From Selenomonadales bacterium OttesenSCG-928-I06 (lineage in GTDB: Bacteria > Bacillota > Negativicutes > Sporomusales > Sporomusaceae): DNA of 63,334 bases. Position numbers and translations under genes: made by a program. The notes beneath the pieces are model-generated. The model did no database searches. It worked only from the letters and a program-made list of their open reading frames with translations, and was not told where the DNA came from. This document shows, in pieces, positions 32,313 to 44,519 of the stretch (position 1 is the stretch's first letter; each line of letters opens with the position of its first letter). The stretch covers positions 1 to 63,334 of the forward strand of contig JAJDHX010000003.1 of NCBI GenBank assembly GCA_030266395.1, given 5' to 3'.

Positions 32313-33287
32313 TTATATGCCTCCTGATTTAGTAAATAATAATATGATTAAAGCTACAGCTGTAAATACAAGACCTGCTGCCCAAAATATTGTAACAACT
32401 TTTGTTTCACTATAACCCAGGAGTTCAAAATGGTGGTGCAGAGGGCTCATTTTAAATACTCTTTTGCCTGTGGTTTTAAAAGAGGTTACTTGAATTATTA
32501 CAGATAAAGTTTCTAATACATATACACCGCCAACTACTAAAAGCAAAAATTCTGTTTTAGTCAGTACTGCAACAGTAGCCAGAGCGGCACCTAAAGCTAA
32601 AGAGCCGGTATCTCCCATAAAAACCTTAGCTGGATAGCTATTAAAACGCAAAAATCCTAAACATGCTCCTGCAGTAGCAGCGCAAAAACATGATAGGGAA
32701 GGGGCGTTAAAAGTACTGGCTATAATTGCATAAGTTCCTGCCGCTATAAGTGTGGTTCCGGCGGCTAGACCATCTAATCCATCTGTTAAATTTACTGCAT
32801 TTGTTGTTCCTACCAGGACGAAAAAGATAAGGACATAATAGAGAATTCCAAGTTCAATTGGATTTTCTACAAAAGGAATCCATAAATCTGTGCCAAGGCC
32901 TAAGTATTTATCGGCAAAATAAGCTAGTCCAATAGCCATGATAACTTGCCCTAGGAACTTTTCTTTTGCTTTAAGTCCCATAGATCTTTTTAAAACTATT
33001 TTTATAAAGTCATCTAAAAACCCTAATAATCCGTGCCCTAAAGTAATTATTAAAACTAAAATAAGTGCAGGTGTTAGTTCAGCAAATATAAGGGTAGATA
33101 TAGTCATGGCAATTAGCATGATTATACCACCCATAGAAGGTGTACCTTTTTTTATTAAATGTGTTTGTGGTCCATCATCTCTTATATTTTGCCCTGTTTT
33201 GAGTTTGGTCAAAGTTTTAATTAAGAAAGGACCAATAATTATTGTTATAATACATGATGCTATTGCTGTATATAGAGCGTATTGCAT
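32313..33287 (-). CDS. mraY: Phospho-N-acetylmuramoyl-pentapeptide-transferase
   Basis: KKGTPSMGGIIML, NLTDGLDGLAAG, MSPLHHHFELLGYSE. Confidence 0.97.
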   Translation of the reverse strand: MQYALYTAIASCIITIIIGPFLIKTLTKLKTGQNIRDDGPQTHLIKKGTPSMGGIIMLIAMTISTLIFAELTPALILVLIITLGHGLLGFLDDFIKIVLKRSMGLKAKEKFLGQVIMAIGLAYFADKYLGLGTDLWIPFVENPIELGILYYVLIFFVLVGTTNAVNLTDGLDGLAAGTTLIAAGTYAIIASTFNAPSLSCFCAATAGACLGFLRFNSYPAKVFMGDTGSLALGAALATVAVLTKTEFLLLVVGGVYVLETLSVIIQVTSFKTTGKRVFKMSPLHHHFELLGYSETKVVTIFWAAGLVFTAVALIILLFTKSGGI

Positions 33288-33396
33288 AAATTTTCCTCCA
33301 AAACAGTTTAACTAGTGATATTAAGCCATTTTTAAAAGCTTATTTATTATGTTTTTATTTTATTAATAATAACAGTAAATATTTTAAACCTGGTTC

Positions 33397-34788
33397 TTAT
33401 TTTATTAATTCAAAATTAATCATTTCAATGATTTTTTCCATTTGCATGCCACGAGAACCTTTGAATAATATATTATCATATGGTTTTATAATGTCTATTA
33501 ATATTTTTTTTGCATCTTCATGGGCTACACATTTATAAATGTTTTTTAATCCTAAACTGCTTGCTTTTTGAGCAATGTTTTCTGCAAGAGGGCCTAGTGT
33601 TACTAAAATATCTATATTATTTTCATAAACTAATGTGCCTATTTCCTGGTGATATTTTATAGAATTTTCCCCAAGTTCCAGCATATCGCCCAGTACTGCT
33701 ATTTTTCTGCCTGTATTTAATAAGGAAAGTGTTTCTAAAGCAGCTTTCATGGAAGCTGGGCTTGCATTGTATGTATCATTAATTATTGTAATTGTTCCTT
33801 TTGAGGATATTTCCTGACGCATTTTTGTGTGGTTGATGTCTTTCAGAAAACCTCTTTGGATATCGTTGTTATTTAAGTTCAATTCTTTAGCTAATGATAT
33901 AGCAGCAAGAGCATTATAAACATTATGAACACCAAGTAGTGGCATTGTTATATTAAAAGTTTCAGTTTTTGTTCTTATATCAAAGGAAGTATGTAATGTT
34001 TCTGTGTCATAAGCTATGTTTTCTGCTTTCAAATCAGCATCTTTTGAGTTGATTCCAAATAAAACAACTTTAGCTTTAGTTTGTTTAGTCATTTCTTTAA
34101 CAAGTTCATCATCAGCATTTAAAAACACAGTACCATCTTTATTTATGGCTTCTACTAATTCACTTTTGGCAGACGCTATATTTTCTTTAGAACCAAGCAA
34201 CTCTATATGAGTGTCACCGACATTTGTTATTATAGCCAGGTTAGGCATAGCTATTTCGGCAAGCTCCTTGATCTGACCTTTTCCTCTCATGCCAAATTCA
34301 GTTACGACAATCTGATGTTCTTCAGTTATATTTAAAAGAGTAAGGGGAAGTCCGATTTCGTTATTTTGATTACCGATTGTTTTTAAGACATTAAATTTTT
34401 CTTTAAGGAGACTTGCTACAAGATCTTTTGTGGTAGTTTTACCATTAGAACCTGTTATTGATACAACTGGAATATTAAAGCGCAATCTGTGATATCTGGC
34501 AAGCTTTTGCAGAGCATCTAAAGTATCTGTTTTTACTAATATAATAGTAGTATCATCATTTACGATTACTTTTTCATCAGAAACTAAAACAGCAACTGCA
34601 CCTTGTTCAGCAGCTTTTTTGGTGAACTTATGACCATCAAAATTCTCGCCTTTTATAGCAATAAACAGGCTGTCTTGTTCTATTTTTCTGGAATCTATAG
34701 AAACACTAGTACATATTTTTTTACTACCTTCTTTTACTATACTGCCACCAGTAGCTTTTAGTATTTCTGCAAGTGAAAAAGTTGCCAT
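33397..34788 (-). CDS. murF: UDP-MurNAc-tripeptide--D-Ala-D-Ala ligase
   Basis: SITGSNGKTTTKDLVAS, NDTYNASPASMKAAL, FKGSRGMQME. Confidence 0.96.
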   Translation of the reverse strand: MATFSLAEILKATGGSIVKEGSKKICTSVSIDSRKIEQDSLFIAIKGENFDGHKFTKKAAEQGAVAVLVSDEKVIVNDDTTIILVKTDTLDALQKLARYHRLRFNIPVVSITGSNGKTTTKDLVASLLKEKFNVLKTIGNQNNEIGLPLTLLNITEEHQIVVTEFGMRGKGQIKELAEIAMPNLAIITNVGDTHIELLGSKENIASAKSELVEAINKDGTVFLNADDELVKEMTKQTKAKVVLFGINSKDADLKAENIAYDTETLHTSFDIRTKTETFNITMPLLGVHNVYNALAAISLAKELNLNNNDIQRGFLKDINHTKMRQEISSKGTITIINDTYNASPASMKAALETLSLLNTGRKIAVLGDMLELGENSIKYHQEIGTLVYENNIDILVTLGPLAENIAQKASSLGLKNIYKCVAHEDAKKILIDIIKPYDNILFKGSRGMQMEKIIEMINFELIK

Positions 34789-34805
34789 TTTATTCTCCCA
34801 AACTT

Positions 34806-36326
34806 TTATTTTAATTTGTTTTGTATATAAAGTCGTGCAATTTCTCTATCATCAAAATGGATTGTTTCATTCTTTAAAATCTGATAAGTTTCATGACCTT
34901 TGCCTAATATCATTATAATATCTTTTTCTTGAGCAATAGAGACGGCTTTTTCTATTGCACTTTTTCTGTCAGGAATAATTTCATAAGTTTTACTCATTTT
35001 ATCTTGACCTGAATTCAATTCTTCTTTTATGCCTACTTCAATATCTTGTAAAATTGCAGTAGGGTCTTCAGTGCGGGGATTATCTGAAGTTGCGAGTATT
35101 ATATCCCCATATTTTACAGCCATTTTGCCCATCAGAGGACGTTTTGTTTTGTCTCTGTCTCCACCACAGCCAAAGACAACAATAATTCTGCCTTCAGCAA
35201 ATTCCAAAGCTGTTTTCAATACGTTTTCCATACCATCAGGAGTGTGAGCATAATCAACGATAACAGCAAAATTTTGTCCTTCATTTACAAGTTCAAATCT
35301 ACCATCTACTGAATTAAATGATTCTAGGGATTTTATAATTGTGTCAAGATCAATACCTTCAGCAATAGTTGCACCAATTGCAGCAAGAACATTATAAACA
35401 TTAAAAAGTCCTGTTATTTTTAAGTTTAGCGTAATTGGTTCTTTATTTAAAGGTGTTGTAAGAGAAAAACTTGTTCCCAAAGAATTTATTTGGATATTTT
35501 CTGCTTTAATGTCAGCATCTGATTTAGCACTAAAAGTTATAATTTTTGATTTCGTAGCTTTTAATATAGTGTCTATACTAGGATCATCAATATTTATTAT
35601 AGCGGTTTTATTTTTTTTGACATTATTTTCATTAGTCAAAGAAGAAAACAGAAGTGCTTTAGACTCTAAATAATCATCAAAGGTTAAATGAAAATCCAGA
35701 TGATCTCTTGATATATTAGTAAAAATCGCCACATCATATTCACTGCCAGCAATTCTATTTAGTTTTAAAGCATGTGAAGAAACTTCTGTAACTGCATATT
35801 CAATGTTTTTATCAACCATTTTAGCAAGAGTTTCCTGAAGTTCAATTACTTCAGGCGTTGTGTTTTTTGTTTCGAATTTTTCGTTATCTATTAAATTTTC
35901 TATTGTTCCCATTAGACCAACTTTATGACCTTTTGCCATTAATATATTTCTTATAAGGTAAGAAGTAGTTGTTTTTCCGTTAGTACCTGTAATACCTATC
36001 ATTCTTAATTTTTTAGCTGGATAATCATAAAAATGCGGAGCTATAATTTCTAATGCTTTTTTTGTAGAAAAAACCTTGATAAATGATACACCTATAAAAA
36101 GACTATCATCTATATTTTCTTCAATTAAAATTGCTTTAGCTCCATTTTTTATAGCTTGCGATATATAATTATGACCATCTACAGTATATCCTTTAATACA
36201 AACAAAAAGAGTATTATTTGATACATTTCTAGAGTCTTGTGTTATACTGCATATTTCGATATTTGTATCGCCGAAAACCTCGTAATTTTCAAGTAATGAT
36301 AATATATCTTTTAATTTATGATTCAT
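34806..36326 (-). CDS. murE: UDP-MurNAc-L-Ala-D-Glu--diamino acid ligase
   Basis: GITGTNGKTTTSYL, VDYAHTPDGMENVL, TSDNPRTEDP. Confidence 0.96.
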   Translation of the reverse strand: MNHKLKDILSLLENYEVFGDTNIEICSITQDSRNVSNNTLFVCIKGYTVDGHNYISQAIKNGAKAILIEENIDDSLFIGVSFIKVFSTKKALEIIAPHFYDYPAKKLRMIGITGTNGKTTTSYLIRNILMAKGHKVGLMGTIENLIDNEKFETKNTTPEVIELQETLAKMVDKNIEYAVTEVSSHALKLNRIAGSEYDVAIFTNISRDHLDFHLTFDDYLESKALLFSSLTNENNVKKNKTAIINIDDPSIDTILKATKSKIITFSAKSDADIKAENIQINSLGTSFSLTTPLNKEPITLNLKITGLFNVYNVLAAIGATIAEGIDLDTIIKSLESFNSVDGRFELVNEGQNFAVIVDYAHTPDGMENVLKTALEFAEGRIIVVFGCGGDRDKTKRPLMGKMAVKYGDIILATSDNPRTEDPTAILQDIEVGIKEELNSGQDKMSKTYEIIPDRKSAIEKAVSIAQEKDIIMILGKGHETYQILKNETIHFDDREIARLYIQNKLK

Positions 36327-36465
36327 TAAATAACTCCTTTGTAAGAAAATAAAAACTTACATAGATATTATTAGTTTAGATTTGTTTATTTATTTAAATT
36401 TCCTGCTATAATTTCTTAGTTTTTTAATTTTTTGCTAAAAAACATCTAAAAATAGGGGGTGACAT

Positions 36466-36504
36466 AAAGAAAACTTGGTTCTTGCTTTGAATCAAGTTTT
36501 CTTT
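36466..36504 (-). terminator. Hairpin between ftsI/spoVD and murE
   Basis: aaagaaaacttg..caagttttcttt with adjacent A/T runs. Confidence 0.7.
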
Positions 36505-36530
36505 TTATTATATTTTTATTTATCTAAAAA

Positions 36531-38621
36531 CTATTCTAGATATACTATTACTCTTCCGCCTGAGGAAAGCTTTGTGTTAGGTAAAGGTTCTTGTTTTGCT
36601 ACTATGTTTCCATATCCAACTGTCTCGATAGAAAGGCTGATGTTAGCTAAAACATCTGCAGCTTCTTTGAGACTGAGGTGAGTTAGATCAGGGACTGTTA
36701 TTTCGCCAGTCAGATAACGCGGGGTTATAGTATAAAGCAAAATACTGGTTCCTCTGGGAATTGTGCTGTGGGGTTTTGGTATTTGATCAGCAATGCGAGA
36801 TCCGTTTTCTTCTATTCTCGCATTAAAGCCAGCTTCTTGCAGTTGCCTGATAGCTTCTGGTATTTCTAAATTTATTACATTAGGAACTTTTGCATGAGTG
36901 TTATTGGTGTTTTCTGTATTACTTTTGATGCCGGCGTTAAAATCATCTTTCATATATTTCAATATTTCTGCCATGACTTTGCCAAATACAGGTGCAGCAA
37001 TTTGTCCGCCGTAGTATATACCGACAGGCTCATCTATTATAATAAGCATTACAATTTTAGGATTGTCATAAGGTGCAAATCCTATAAATGAAGCTACGTA
37101 TTTGCCTGCTTCGTAGCCTGAGGCACCAACTTTTTGAGCAGTTCCGGTTTTTCCTGCAACTTTGATTCCATCAACAAAAGCATTTTTGCCGGTACCTAAT
37201 GATACTACTTTTTCCAAGACGTTTTTTATTTCATTTGTTGTCTCTTTATCTATAACTTTACTTACTACATCTTTTTCAAATGGCCTTATTATATTATTTT
37301 CTTTATCTTTTACTTCTTTTAAAATTTGTGGTCTAAACAGTGTTCCGTCGTTTGCTATTGCTGCCGCTGCAGTAATGAGTTGAATAGGGGTAACTGCAAT
37401 ACTTTGACCTATTGACATTGTAGCAAGATTTATTGGTTTGACATTTTCTCTTTTTATCACAATTCCCTTTGCTTCGCCAGGTAAATCTATGTTTGTGGGC
37501 TGCCCAAATCCGAAATTTTCAATATATCTATAAAAAGGATCTATGCCTAATCTTAAAGCACATGATACAAAACCAGGGTTGCAGGAGTTTTGTACAACTT
37601 CAGAAAAAGTCTGACTTCCATGACCACCATGTTTCCAACAGTGGATAGTTCTGCCTTGTACTGCTATGCCACCATAATCGTAAAATCTATCTTGAAGAGA
37701 TACAACTTTATCACCTAAAACAGAGGCAACAGTAATGATTTTGAAGGTTGAACCAGGTTCATAAACATTTGATACAGCTGTATTACGCCACAGTTTAGGT
37801 GAATATTCACTAAATCTATTGGGATTATAATCAGGTTTGTTGGCAAGTGCTAAGATGCTACCATCTCTGGGGTCCAGAGCAACAATTGTAACACTTTTGG
37901 CTTGAGTTTCTCTTAAAGTGTTTTCAAGTGCTTTTTCCACTATTTCTTGAATTACTACGTCTATAGTAAGATAAATATCGTTTCCATCTGTAGGTGATAC
38001 ATATTTGTGGTTTGCTTGGGGAATTTCATGACCTCTAGCATCATATTCTATGATAATAGCACCTTGTCTGCCTCTTAGATAGTTATCAAATGTCAGTTCC
38101 ACACCATCTAATCCTTGGTTATCTATGCCGGTAAAACCAATAACGTGCGAAGCTAGATTGTCATTGGGATAAAACCTTTTGCTTTCTTGGGTTATACCAA
38201 TTCCTTTTATATCAAGTGTTTTAATCTTAAGAGCTGTTTCAGAATCAACTCTGCGTTTTAGCCAAGCGAAAGACATTCTTTGTTTTAACTTCTTTTTCAA
38301 CTTGTCTTCTTCTAAATCTAAAATAGCAGCCAATTTGGCTGCTGTGTCTTCTGCATTTTGTATTTCAGCTGGTATTGCATAAATAGATTCTGCATTAATG
38401 CTTATAGCGAGTTCTTTGCCGTTTCTATCAAATATTTTCCCTCTTTTAGCTTCTACTGGAATTTCTCTTATTCTTTGCTCGATGGCATTTTCTTTGAGCC
38501 AGGAACTTTTATAAAACTGTAGATAAGCTAAGCGACATAAGAGACCTGTGATGATTACTGCGACAATAAGAAAGAGAATGACAATCCTTTTTCTGATGGT
38601 AATGTGCGAAGTAATAGGCAC
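36531..38621 (-). CDS. Class B penicillin-binding protein with two PASTA domains (FtsI/SpoVD)
   Basis: YEPGSTFKIITV, VAGKTGTAQKVG; C-terminal VPNVINLEIPEAIRQLQEAGF and VPDLTHLSLKEAADVLANI. Confidence 0.94.
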   Translation of the reverse strand: MPITSHITIRKRIVILFLIVAVIITGLLCRLAYLQFYKSSWLKENAIEQRIREIPVEAKRGKIFDRNGKELAISINAESIYAIPAEIQNAEDTAAKLAAILDLEEDKLKKKLKQRMSFAWLKRRVDSETALKIKTLDIKGIGITQESKRFYPNDNLASHVIGFTGIDNQGLDGVELTFDNYLRGRQGAIIIEYDARGHEIPQANHKYVSPTDGNDIYLTIDVVIQEIVEKALENTLRETQAKSVTIVALDPRDGSILALANKPDYNPNRFSEYSPKLWRNTAVSNVYEPGSTFKIITVASVLGDKVVSLQDRFYDYGGIAVQGRTIHCWKHGGHGSQTFSEVVQNSCNPGFVSCALRLGIDPFYRYIENFGFGQPTNIDLPGEAKGIVIKRENVKPINLATMSIGQSIAVTPIQLITAAAAIANDGTLFRPQILKEVKDKENNIIRPFEKDVVSKVIDKETTNEIKNVLEKVVSLGTGKNAFVDGIKVAGKTGTAQKVGASGYEAGKYVASFIGFAPYDNPKIVMLIIIDEPVGIYYGGQIAAPVFGKVMAEILKYMKDDFNAGIKSNTENTNNTHAKVPNVINLEIPEAIRQLQEAGFNARIEENGSRIADQIPKPHSTIPRGTSILLYTITPRYLTGEITVPDLTHLSLKEAADVLANISLSIETVGYGNIVAKQEPLPNTKLSSGGRVIVYLE

Positions 38622-38662
38622 TTATTTTACGCTCCTTCGTAAATAAAAATTTGCTTAGAAAC

Positions 38663-38690
38663 ATAAAGACGGAATTTTTCCGTCTTTATA
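38663..38690. terminator. Hairpin between ftsL and ftsI/spoVD
   Basis: ataaagacggaa-tttt-ttccgtctttat. Confidence 0.7.
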
Positions 38691-38751
38691 AAAATCAACT
38701 ATTTAATTGTTATATTAAAAGCAATAAAAGTATATCAAATAAATAATATTT

Positions 38752-39180
38752 TTATATATTTTTTTGAGGATGTAATAAACCGTTGTTCATGTTAGTTTCA
38801 GAAGGAATAAAAACATTTTGAGGTACAGTCATACCAAGACTGCTTACTGCAATTTGAGAGATGCGTTCATGAGAACTTGCTTGAGCAATGTCGAGTTTTA
38901 AAAGTTCATTTGCTCTTTCTGTCTGAATTATTTGCTGTTTTTTATCAACAAGAACATAACCTGAATTTACGATATAAGAACTTTGCAGAACAACAATTGC
39001 AGCTAATACAGCAGTTGTTGCAAGAAGGGTAAGACATTTTGATCTTAAAGATTTATTTAGTCTTACTTTTTGTTTTGTTTCTTGTTCTTTAATTTGTTCT
39101 TCGCGAAGAATATTACCTGAATATGTATTAGTTGCTAGATTTTCTTCGTATAACCATTCTTGTTTCTTTTGTACTAACAT
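38752..39180 (-). CDS. ftsL: FtsL-like septum protein
   Basis: Single TM, coiled-coil, ISQIAVSSLGMTVP; between rsmH and the class B PBP gene. Confidence 0.75.
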   Translation of the reverse strand: MLVQKKQEWLYEENLATNTYSGNILREEQIKEQETKQKVRLNKSLRSKCLTLLATTAVLAAIVVLQSSYIVNSGYVLVDKKQQIIQTERANELLKLDIAQASSHERISQIAVSSLGMTVPQNVFIPSETNMNNGLLHPQKNI

Positions 39181-39227
39181 TTTTATTTATTCCTCTCGTT
39201 TTTTAGAACTAATTATTAGCGCTAAAG

Positions 39228-40199
39228 TTATATTTTTTCTGCTATTCTAAGTTTTGCACTTCTTGCCCGGTGGTTTTCTTCTAGCTCTTTATCATTTGGG
39301 ATTATAGGTTTGCCTAAAATTTTTATTTCTGCTTTTTGGTTACATACACAAACAGGGAATGATTTTGGACAAATACAAGAAGTTGAAAATTCTTTAAATG
39401 TTTGTTTAGCAATTTTATCTTCTAAAGAATGAAATGTTATTATTGCTATACGTCCTTTGGTATTTAATCTTTTAATTGCTTTTGCAAAAGTATCGTGTAA
39501 TATATTCAGCTCGTTATTTACTTCTATACGAATTGCCTGAAATGTTCGTTTTGCAGGATGAGGTCCTGTCCGGCGCATCTTTGCCGGGATGGCACTTTTG
39601 ATGATTTCTGTTAATTCAAATGTTGTATTTATAAGTTTTTCTTTTCGTGAATTTATGATGAATTTTGCAATTCTTTTAGAAAATTTTTCTTCACCATATT
39701 TATAAAAAATATTTGTCAGCTCTTCTTCGCTATATGTATTTACCACATCAAAGGCTGAAAATTTATTTTTAGAATCCATTCTCATGTCTAGTGGGGCATC
39801 TTTCATATATGAAAATCCTCTTTCAGGATTATCGAGTTGATATGAAGACACTCCTAAGTCGAAAATAACTCCATCAACCTTTTCGATATTTAATTCGTCT
39901 AATATTTTATCTAAATTTTGAAAGTTGTTTTTTATAAGCTCTACTCTGCAAACAACATCTTTTAAAACTTGATTTGCTTTTTTTATTGCTTCTTCGTCCT
40001 GGTCTATTCCTATGAGAAGTCCGTTTTCGTTTAATAATTTAGCTAATTCCAAAGAATGTCCGGCGCCTCCTAAAGTACAATCAACATAGATACCTTCAGG
40101 TTTGGTGAAGATGTTGTTTATAGTCTCTTCCAACAAAACACTCGTATGTCTAAAAGGTATTTTTTCTGTTTCGTAAAGATTGTCCATTTTAGCGCTCAT
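39228..40199 (-). CDS. rsmH: 16S rRNA (cytosine1402-N4)-methyltransferase RsmH
   Basis: [48 protein letters not shown]. Confidence 0.96.
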   Translation of the reverse strand: MSAKMDNLYETEKIPFRHTSVLLEETINNIFTKPEGIYVDCTLGGAGHSLELAKLLNENGLLIGIDQDEEAIKKANQVLKDVVCRVELIKNNFQNLDKILDELNIEKVDGVIFDLGVSSYQLDNPERGFSYMKDAPLDMRMDSKNKFSAFDVVNTYSEEELTNIFYKYGEEKFSKRIAKFIINSRKEKLINTTFELTEIIKSAIPAKMRRTGPHPAKRTFQAIRIEVNNELNILHDTFAKAIKRLNTKGRIAIITFHSLEDKIAKQTFKEFSTSCICPKSFPVCVCNQKAEIKILGKPIIPNDKELEENHRARSAKLRIAEKI

Positions 40200-40483
40200 T
40201 TCATTATTTTTAAAGGTTTTTTTCAGGAAAGCATTTATTTGGTAAATAATTCAATAAATTTTCCATAAATATCAATTTTTTGGAAATTTTATTAAGTGAA
40301 AAAATTTTGAGAAAAAATTGCTTGCAAATCTATGTATATTATAGCTTTGAAGCCTTTTAAAAAACCTTATAATTGTGTTTTCTATAAAAAAATTAAAATT
40401 CCTGCTAAGAAATCGCGAAAAACCTGACTTTTTTTAAAAAAATATGCGTTTTTTTCATGTTTTTCAAGCTTCTTCAAGAAATA

Positions 40484-40524
40484 AAAGCCTACAAACCCTT
40501 GTTATAAAAGGATTTATAGGCTTT
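40484..40524 (-). terminator. Minus-strand intrinsic terminator-like hairpin downstream of asnB
   Basis: Minus strand AAAGCCTATAAATCCTT-N7-AAGGGTTTGTAGGCTTTTATTTC; 17-bp stem with two G.U pairs on the minus strand that are mismatches on the plus strand. Confidence 0.75.
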
Positions 40525-40710
40525 GCGAAAAAATAAATTTTTTTTTAAAATTTTTTCAAAAAAACTTCGATAAATTCTTAGCTTACAAGCTTTTTTCCAT
40601 AATATTACAAATGATTTTTTTGAAGTCTATTTTTTCAACAAAAAAAATGGAAAAAATCTTTTATGAAAATTTAAATATTTCTTGTTTTATAAATAAAATA
40701 AAAAATGTTT

Positions 40711-42555
40711 TTATATAATCTCAACTTTGTATGTTTTAAACCAGTAATTTAGTTGAATGAGATAGGCAAATAGTTGAGGTGCGCCCATCAATTGACCAAA
40801 CCAAGGTACACTTGTAGTAGATAAATCTGTTTTAGCAAATTCTTTTAAATATGTCACATTGACCAGTGGTAAGATAGGGGAAGTCTTATCTTCTAAAATA
40901 GCAAGTGCTTCTTTAACAACTCTTTCTGTATAAGAAGGATTATGTGTTTTGGGATACGGACTCTTCTTGCGCCAGATAACATCATGAGGTAAAACATCTG
41001 AAAGAGCTGCTCTTAATAATCCTTTTTCTCTGTCTTGGTAATATTTCATACTCCAAGGTATATTCCAAACATATTCTACTAAACGGTGATCACAAAATGG
41101 TACTCGAACTTCTAATCCTTGTGCCATGCTCATTCTGTCATTTCTGTCTAGTAGGGTAGGCATAAATCTGGTTAAACTCAAATATGAAATTTCTCTCATT
41201 CTGGCAGCTTTGGCATTTTCGCCTAGAAGATAAGGAACTTCAGCCAGTGCTTCATTGTATCTTCTTTGGACATGTTCTAGTGGATTTATTTGTTCTTGAA
41301 CTTCTTGAGAAAGCCAATTTAATCTGATTTTTGGTCTAAGTGCCCAAGGAAAAGTAGTTGAATTTATCATTTCTTCTCTTTGAAACCAAGGGTAACCGCC
41401 GAATACTTCGTCAGCACATTCTCCAGACAGGGCAACAGTAGCTTGTTTTTTTATTTCTCCACAAAACAGGTAAAGGGAAGTATCAGTATCTGCCATACCT
41501 GGGAGGTCTCTGGCAAAGCAAGCATTAGGGAGAGTTGATGCCAGTTCTGGTGTGTCAAGTAAGACATTATGGTGATTTGTTTTTAGATATTCTGCAACTA
41601 TCTTTACCCAAGGAGCATCTGAATTTGGTTGAAAGCTATTTTCTCTAAAATGTTTTTCATTATCAACATAATTTACAGAAAAAGTATCAAGTGTTCCTAA
41701 ATTATTTTCTTTATAGTGATTTACAATTAAGGCTGTAAGTACACTGGAATCCAAGCCACCTGAGAGCAATGTACAAAGAGGTACATCTGATATTAATTGT
41801 CTTTTAACTGCATCTGTTAAGATCCATCTGACTTTTTCGCAAGTTGTTTGAAAATCATCTGTGTGAGGTTCGGACTTTAAAGACCAATATTGACGAATTG
41901 TTTGATTATCTTTATTATAAATTAAAAAATGCCCTGGTTTTAATTCATTAACATTTTGAAAAATGCCATACCCTGGGGTTCTGGCAGGTCCCATCATTAG
42001 TATTTCTGCAAGAGCTTCTTTATCAATTTTTGATTCTACATGAGGATTTGCCAGAAGTGTTTTAAGTTCAGAACCGAAAATAAGCCCTTGAGGGCGTTTT
42101 GTATAAAAAAGAGGTTTAACTCCAATTCTATCTCTAGCTAAAAATAAACTTTCTTTTTTGTCATCCCAAATTGCAAAAGCAAAAATTCCGTTAAACTTTT
42201 CAAGGCAAGATTCACGCCATTCGATATAAGAATAAAGCAAAACTTCAGTATCAGAAGTTGTTGTAAAAACATAATCTTTTTTTTGCAGTTCTTCTCTTAA
42301 ATCTTGTGCATTATAAATTTGCCCGTTGTAGACAATTACAAATTTATTATCGCCCTGATATCTTGTCATAGGCTGAGCTCCACCTTCAGGATCTATAACA
42401 ATCAATCTTCTATGACCTAAAAGAGCTTTTTCACTAACGTATTTTCCTTCGTTGTCAGGACCTCTATCTGAAAGTGTTTTTGTCATATTATCTAAAACAA
42501 TTGTCTTATCTTTTAAATTACCATCAAGGTTTATCCATCCTGCTATGCCGCACAT
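40711..42555 (-). CDS. asnB: Asparagine synthetase (glutamine-hydrolysing)
   Basis: MCGIAGWINLDG, RGPDNEGKYV, LLSGGLDSSVLTAL. Confidence 0.95.
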   Translation of the reverse strand: MCGIAGWINLDGNLKDKTIVLDNMTKTLSDRGPDNEGKYVSEKALLGHRRLIVIDPEGGAQPMTRYQGDNKFVIVYNGQIYNAQDLREELQKKDYVFTTTSDTEVLLYSYIEWRESCLEKFNGIFAFAIWDDKKESLFLARDRIGVKPLFYTKRPQGLIFGSELKTLLANPHVESKIDKEALAEILMMGPARTPGYGIFQNVNELKPGHFLIYNKDNQTIRQYWSLKSEPHTDDFQTTCEKVRWILTDAVKRQLISDVPLCTLLSGGLDSSVLTALIVNHYKENNLGTLDTFSVNYVDNEKHFRENSFQPNSDAPWVKIVAEYLKTNHHNVLLDTPELASTLPNACFARDLPGMADTDTSLYLFCGEIKKQATVALSGECADEVFGGYPWFQREEMINSTTFPWALRPKIRLNWLSQEVQEQINPLEHVQRRYNEALAEVPYLLGENAKAARMREISYLSLTRFMPTLLDRNDRMSMAQGLEVRVPFCDHRLVEYVWNIPWSMKYYQDREKGLLRAALSDVLPHDVIWRKKSPYPKTHNPSYTERVVKEALAILEDKTSPILPLVNVTYLKEFAKTDLSTTSVPWFGQLMGAPQLFAYLIQLNYWFKTYKVEII

Positions 42556-42829
42556 TTTTACATCTCCTTATAAAGTGACTTTTGGGGGAATATTGTAAAT
42601 TTTTAAGCTTTTTATTATACGCGTTATAAAGAATAATGATTTATAAGAGTTTTTATATTGATATTGTTTTAATCAGATGGTATAAAATATGTGAATTCTT
42701 TCATATTTGCGACTAAAAAATAAAAGAAACCTAATTTTTAAGGGGTGAATTTTAAAAACATATAAAGATTTTTCTCTGAAAAATTCAAGAGGTCTATGTG
42801 TTTTTCGTCAAATCGTTGGGTGAAAAAAT

Positions 42830-42866
42830 AAAAAAATCCCACTGATTGGGAAAAAAAAGTGGATTT
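42830..42866 (-). terminator. Minus-strand terminator/attenuator-like hairpin in the guaB-asnB divergent intergenic region
   Basis: Minus strand TCCCA-ATCAG-TGGGA-TTTTTTT; alternative pairing AAATCC(C)AC/GTGGATTT. Confidence 0.5.
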
Positions 42867-42913
42867 AATTACTTTATGTGTGTTATTATTACAAATAAAT
42901 AAAATGAGCGTAG

Positions 42914-44386
<1,473 letters not shown>

Positions 44387-44410
44387 GAGAATACAGATTT
44401 TTGGAAAATT

Positions 44411-44450
44411 AAAGTCATTTTTAAGGTTTGCTTAAAAATGACTTTTTTTT
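44411..44450 (+). terminator. Intrinsic terminator after guaB
   Basis: aaagtcatttttaag..cttaaaaatgactttttttt. Confidence 0.9.
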
Positions 44451-44519
44451 CAATAAAGCTTAAAAAAACTTAGTTTTGGTGATACTATACCAAGAGAATC
44501 ATGTAAGGAGTAAAAATGA

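Noticed and set aside
20969-38382. Numerous plus-strand ORFs of 60-125 aa across the dcw cluster (for example 24759-25094, 28864-29151, 32938-33315)
   Set aside because: All are opposite well-supported minus-strand mur/fts genes and show Ser/Ile/Phe-rich reverse-frame composition.
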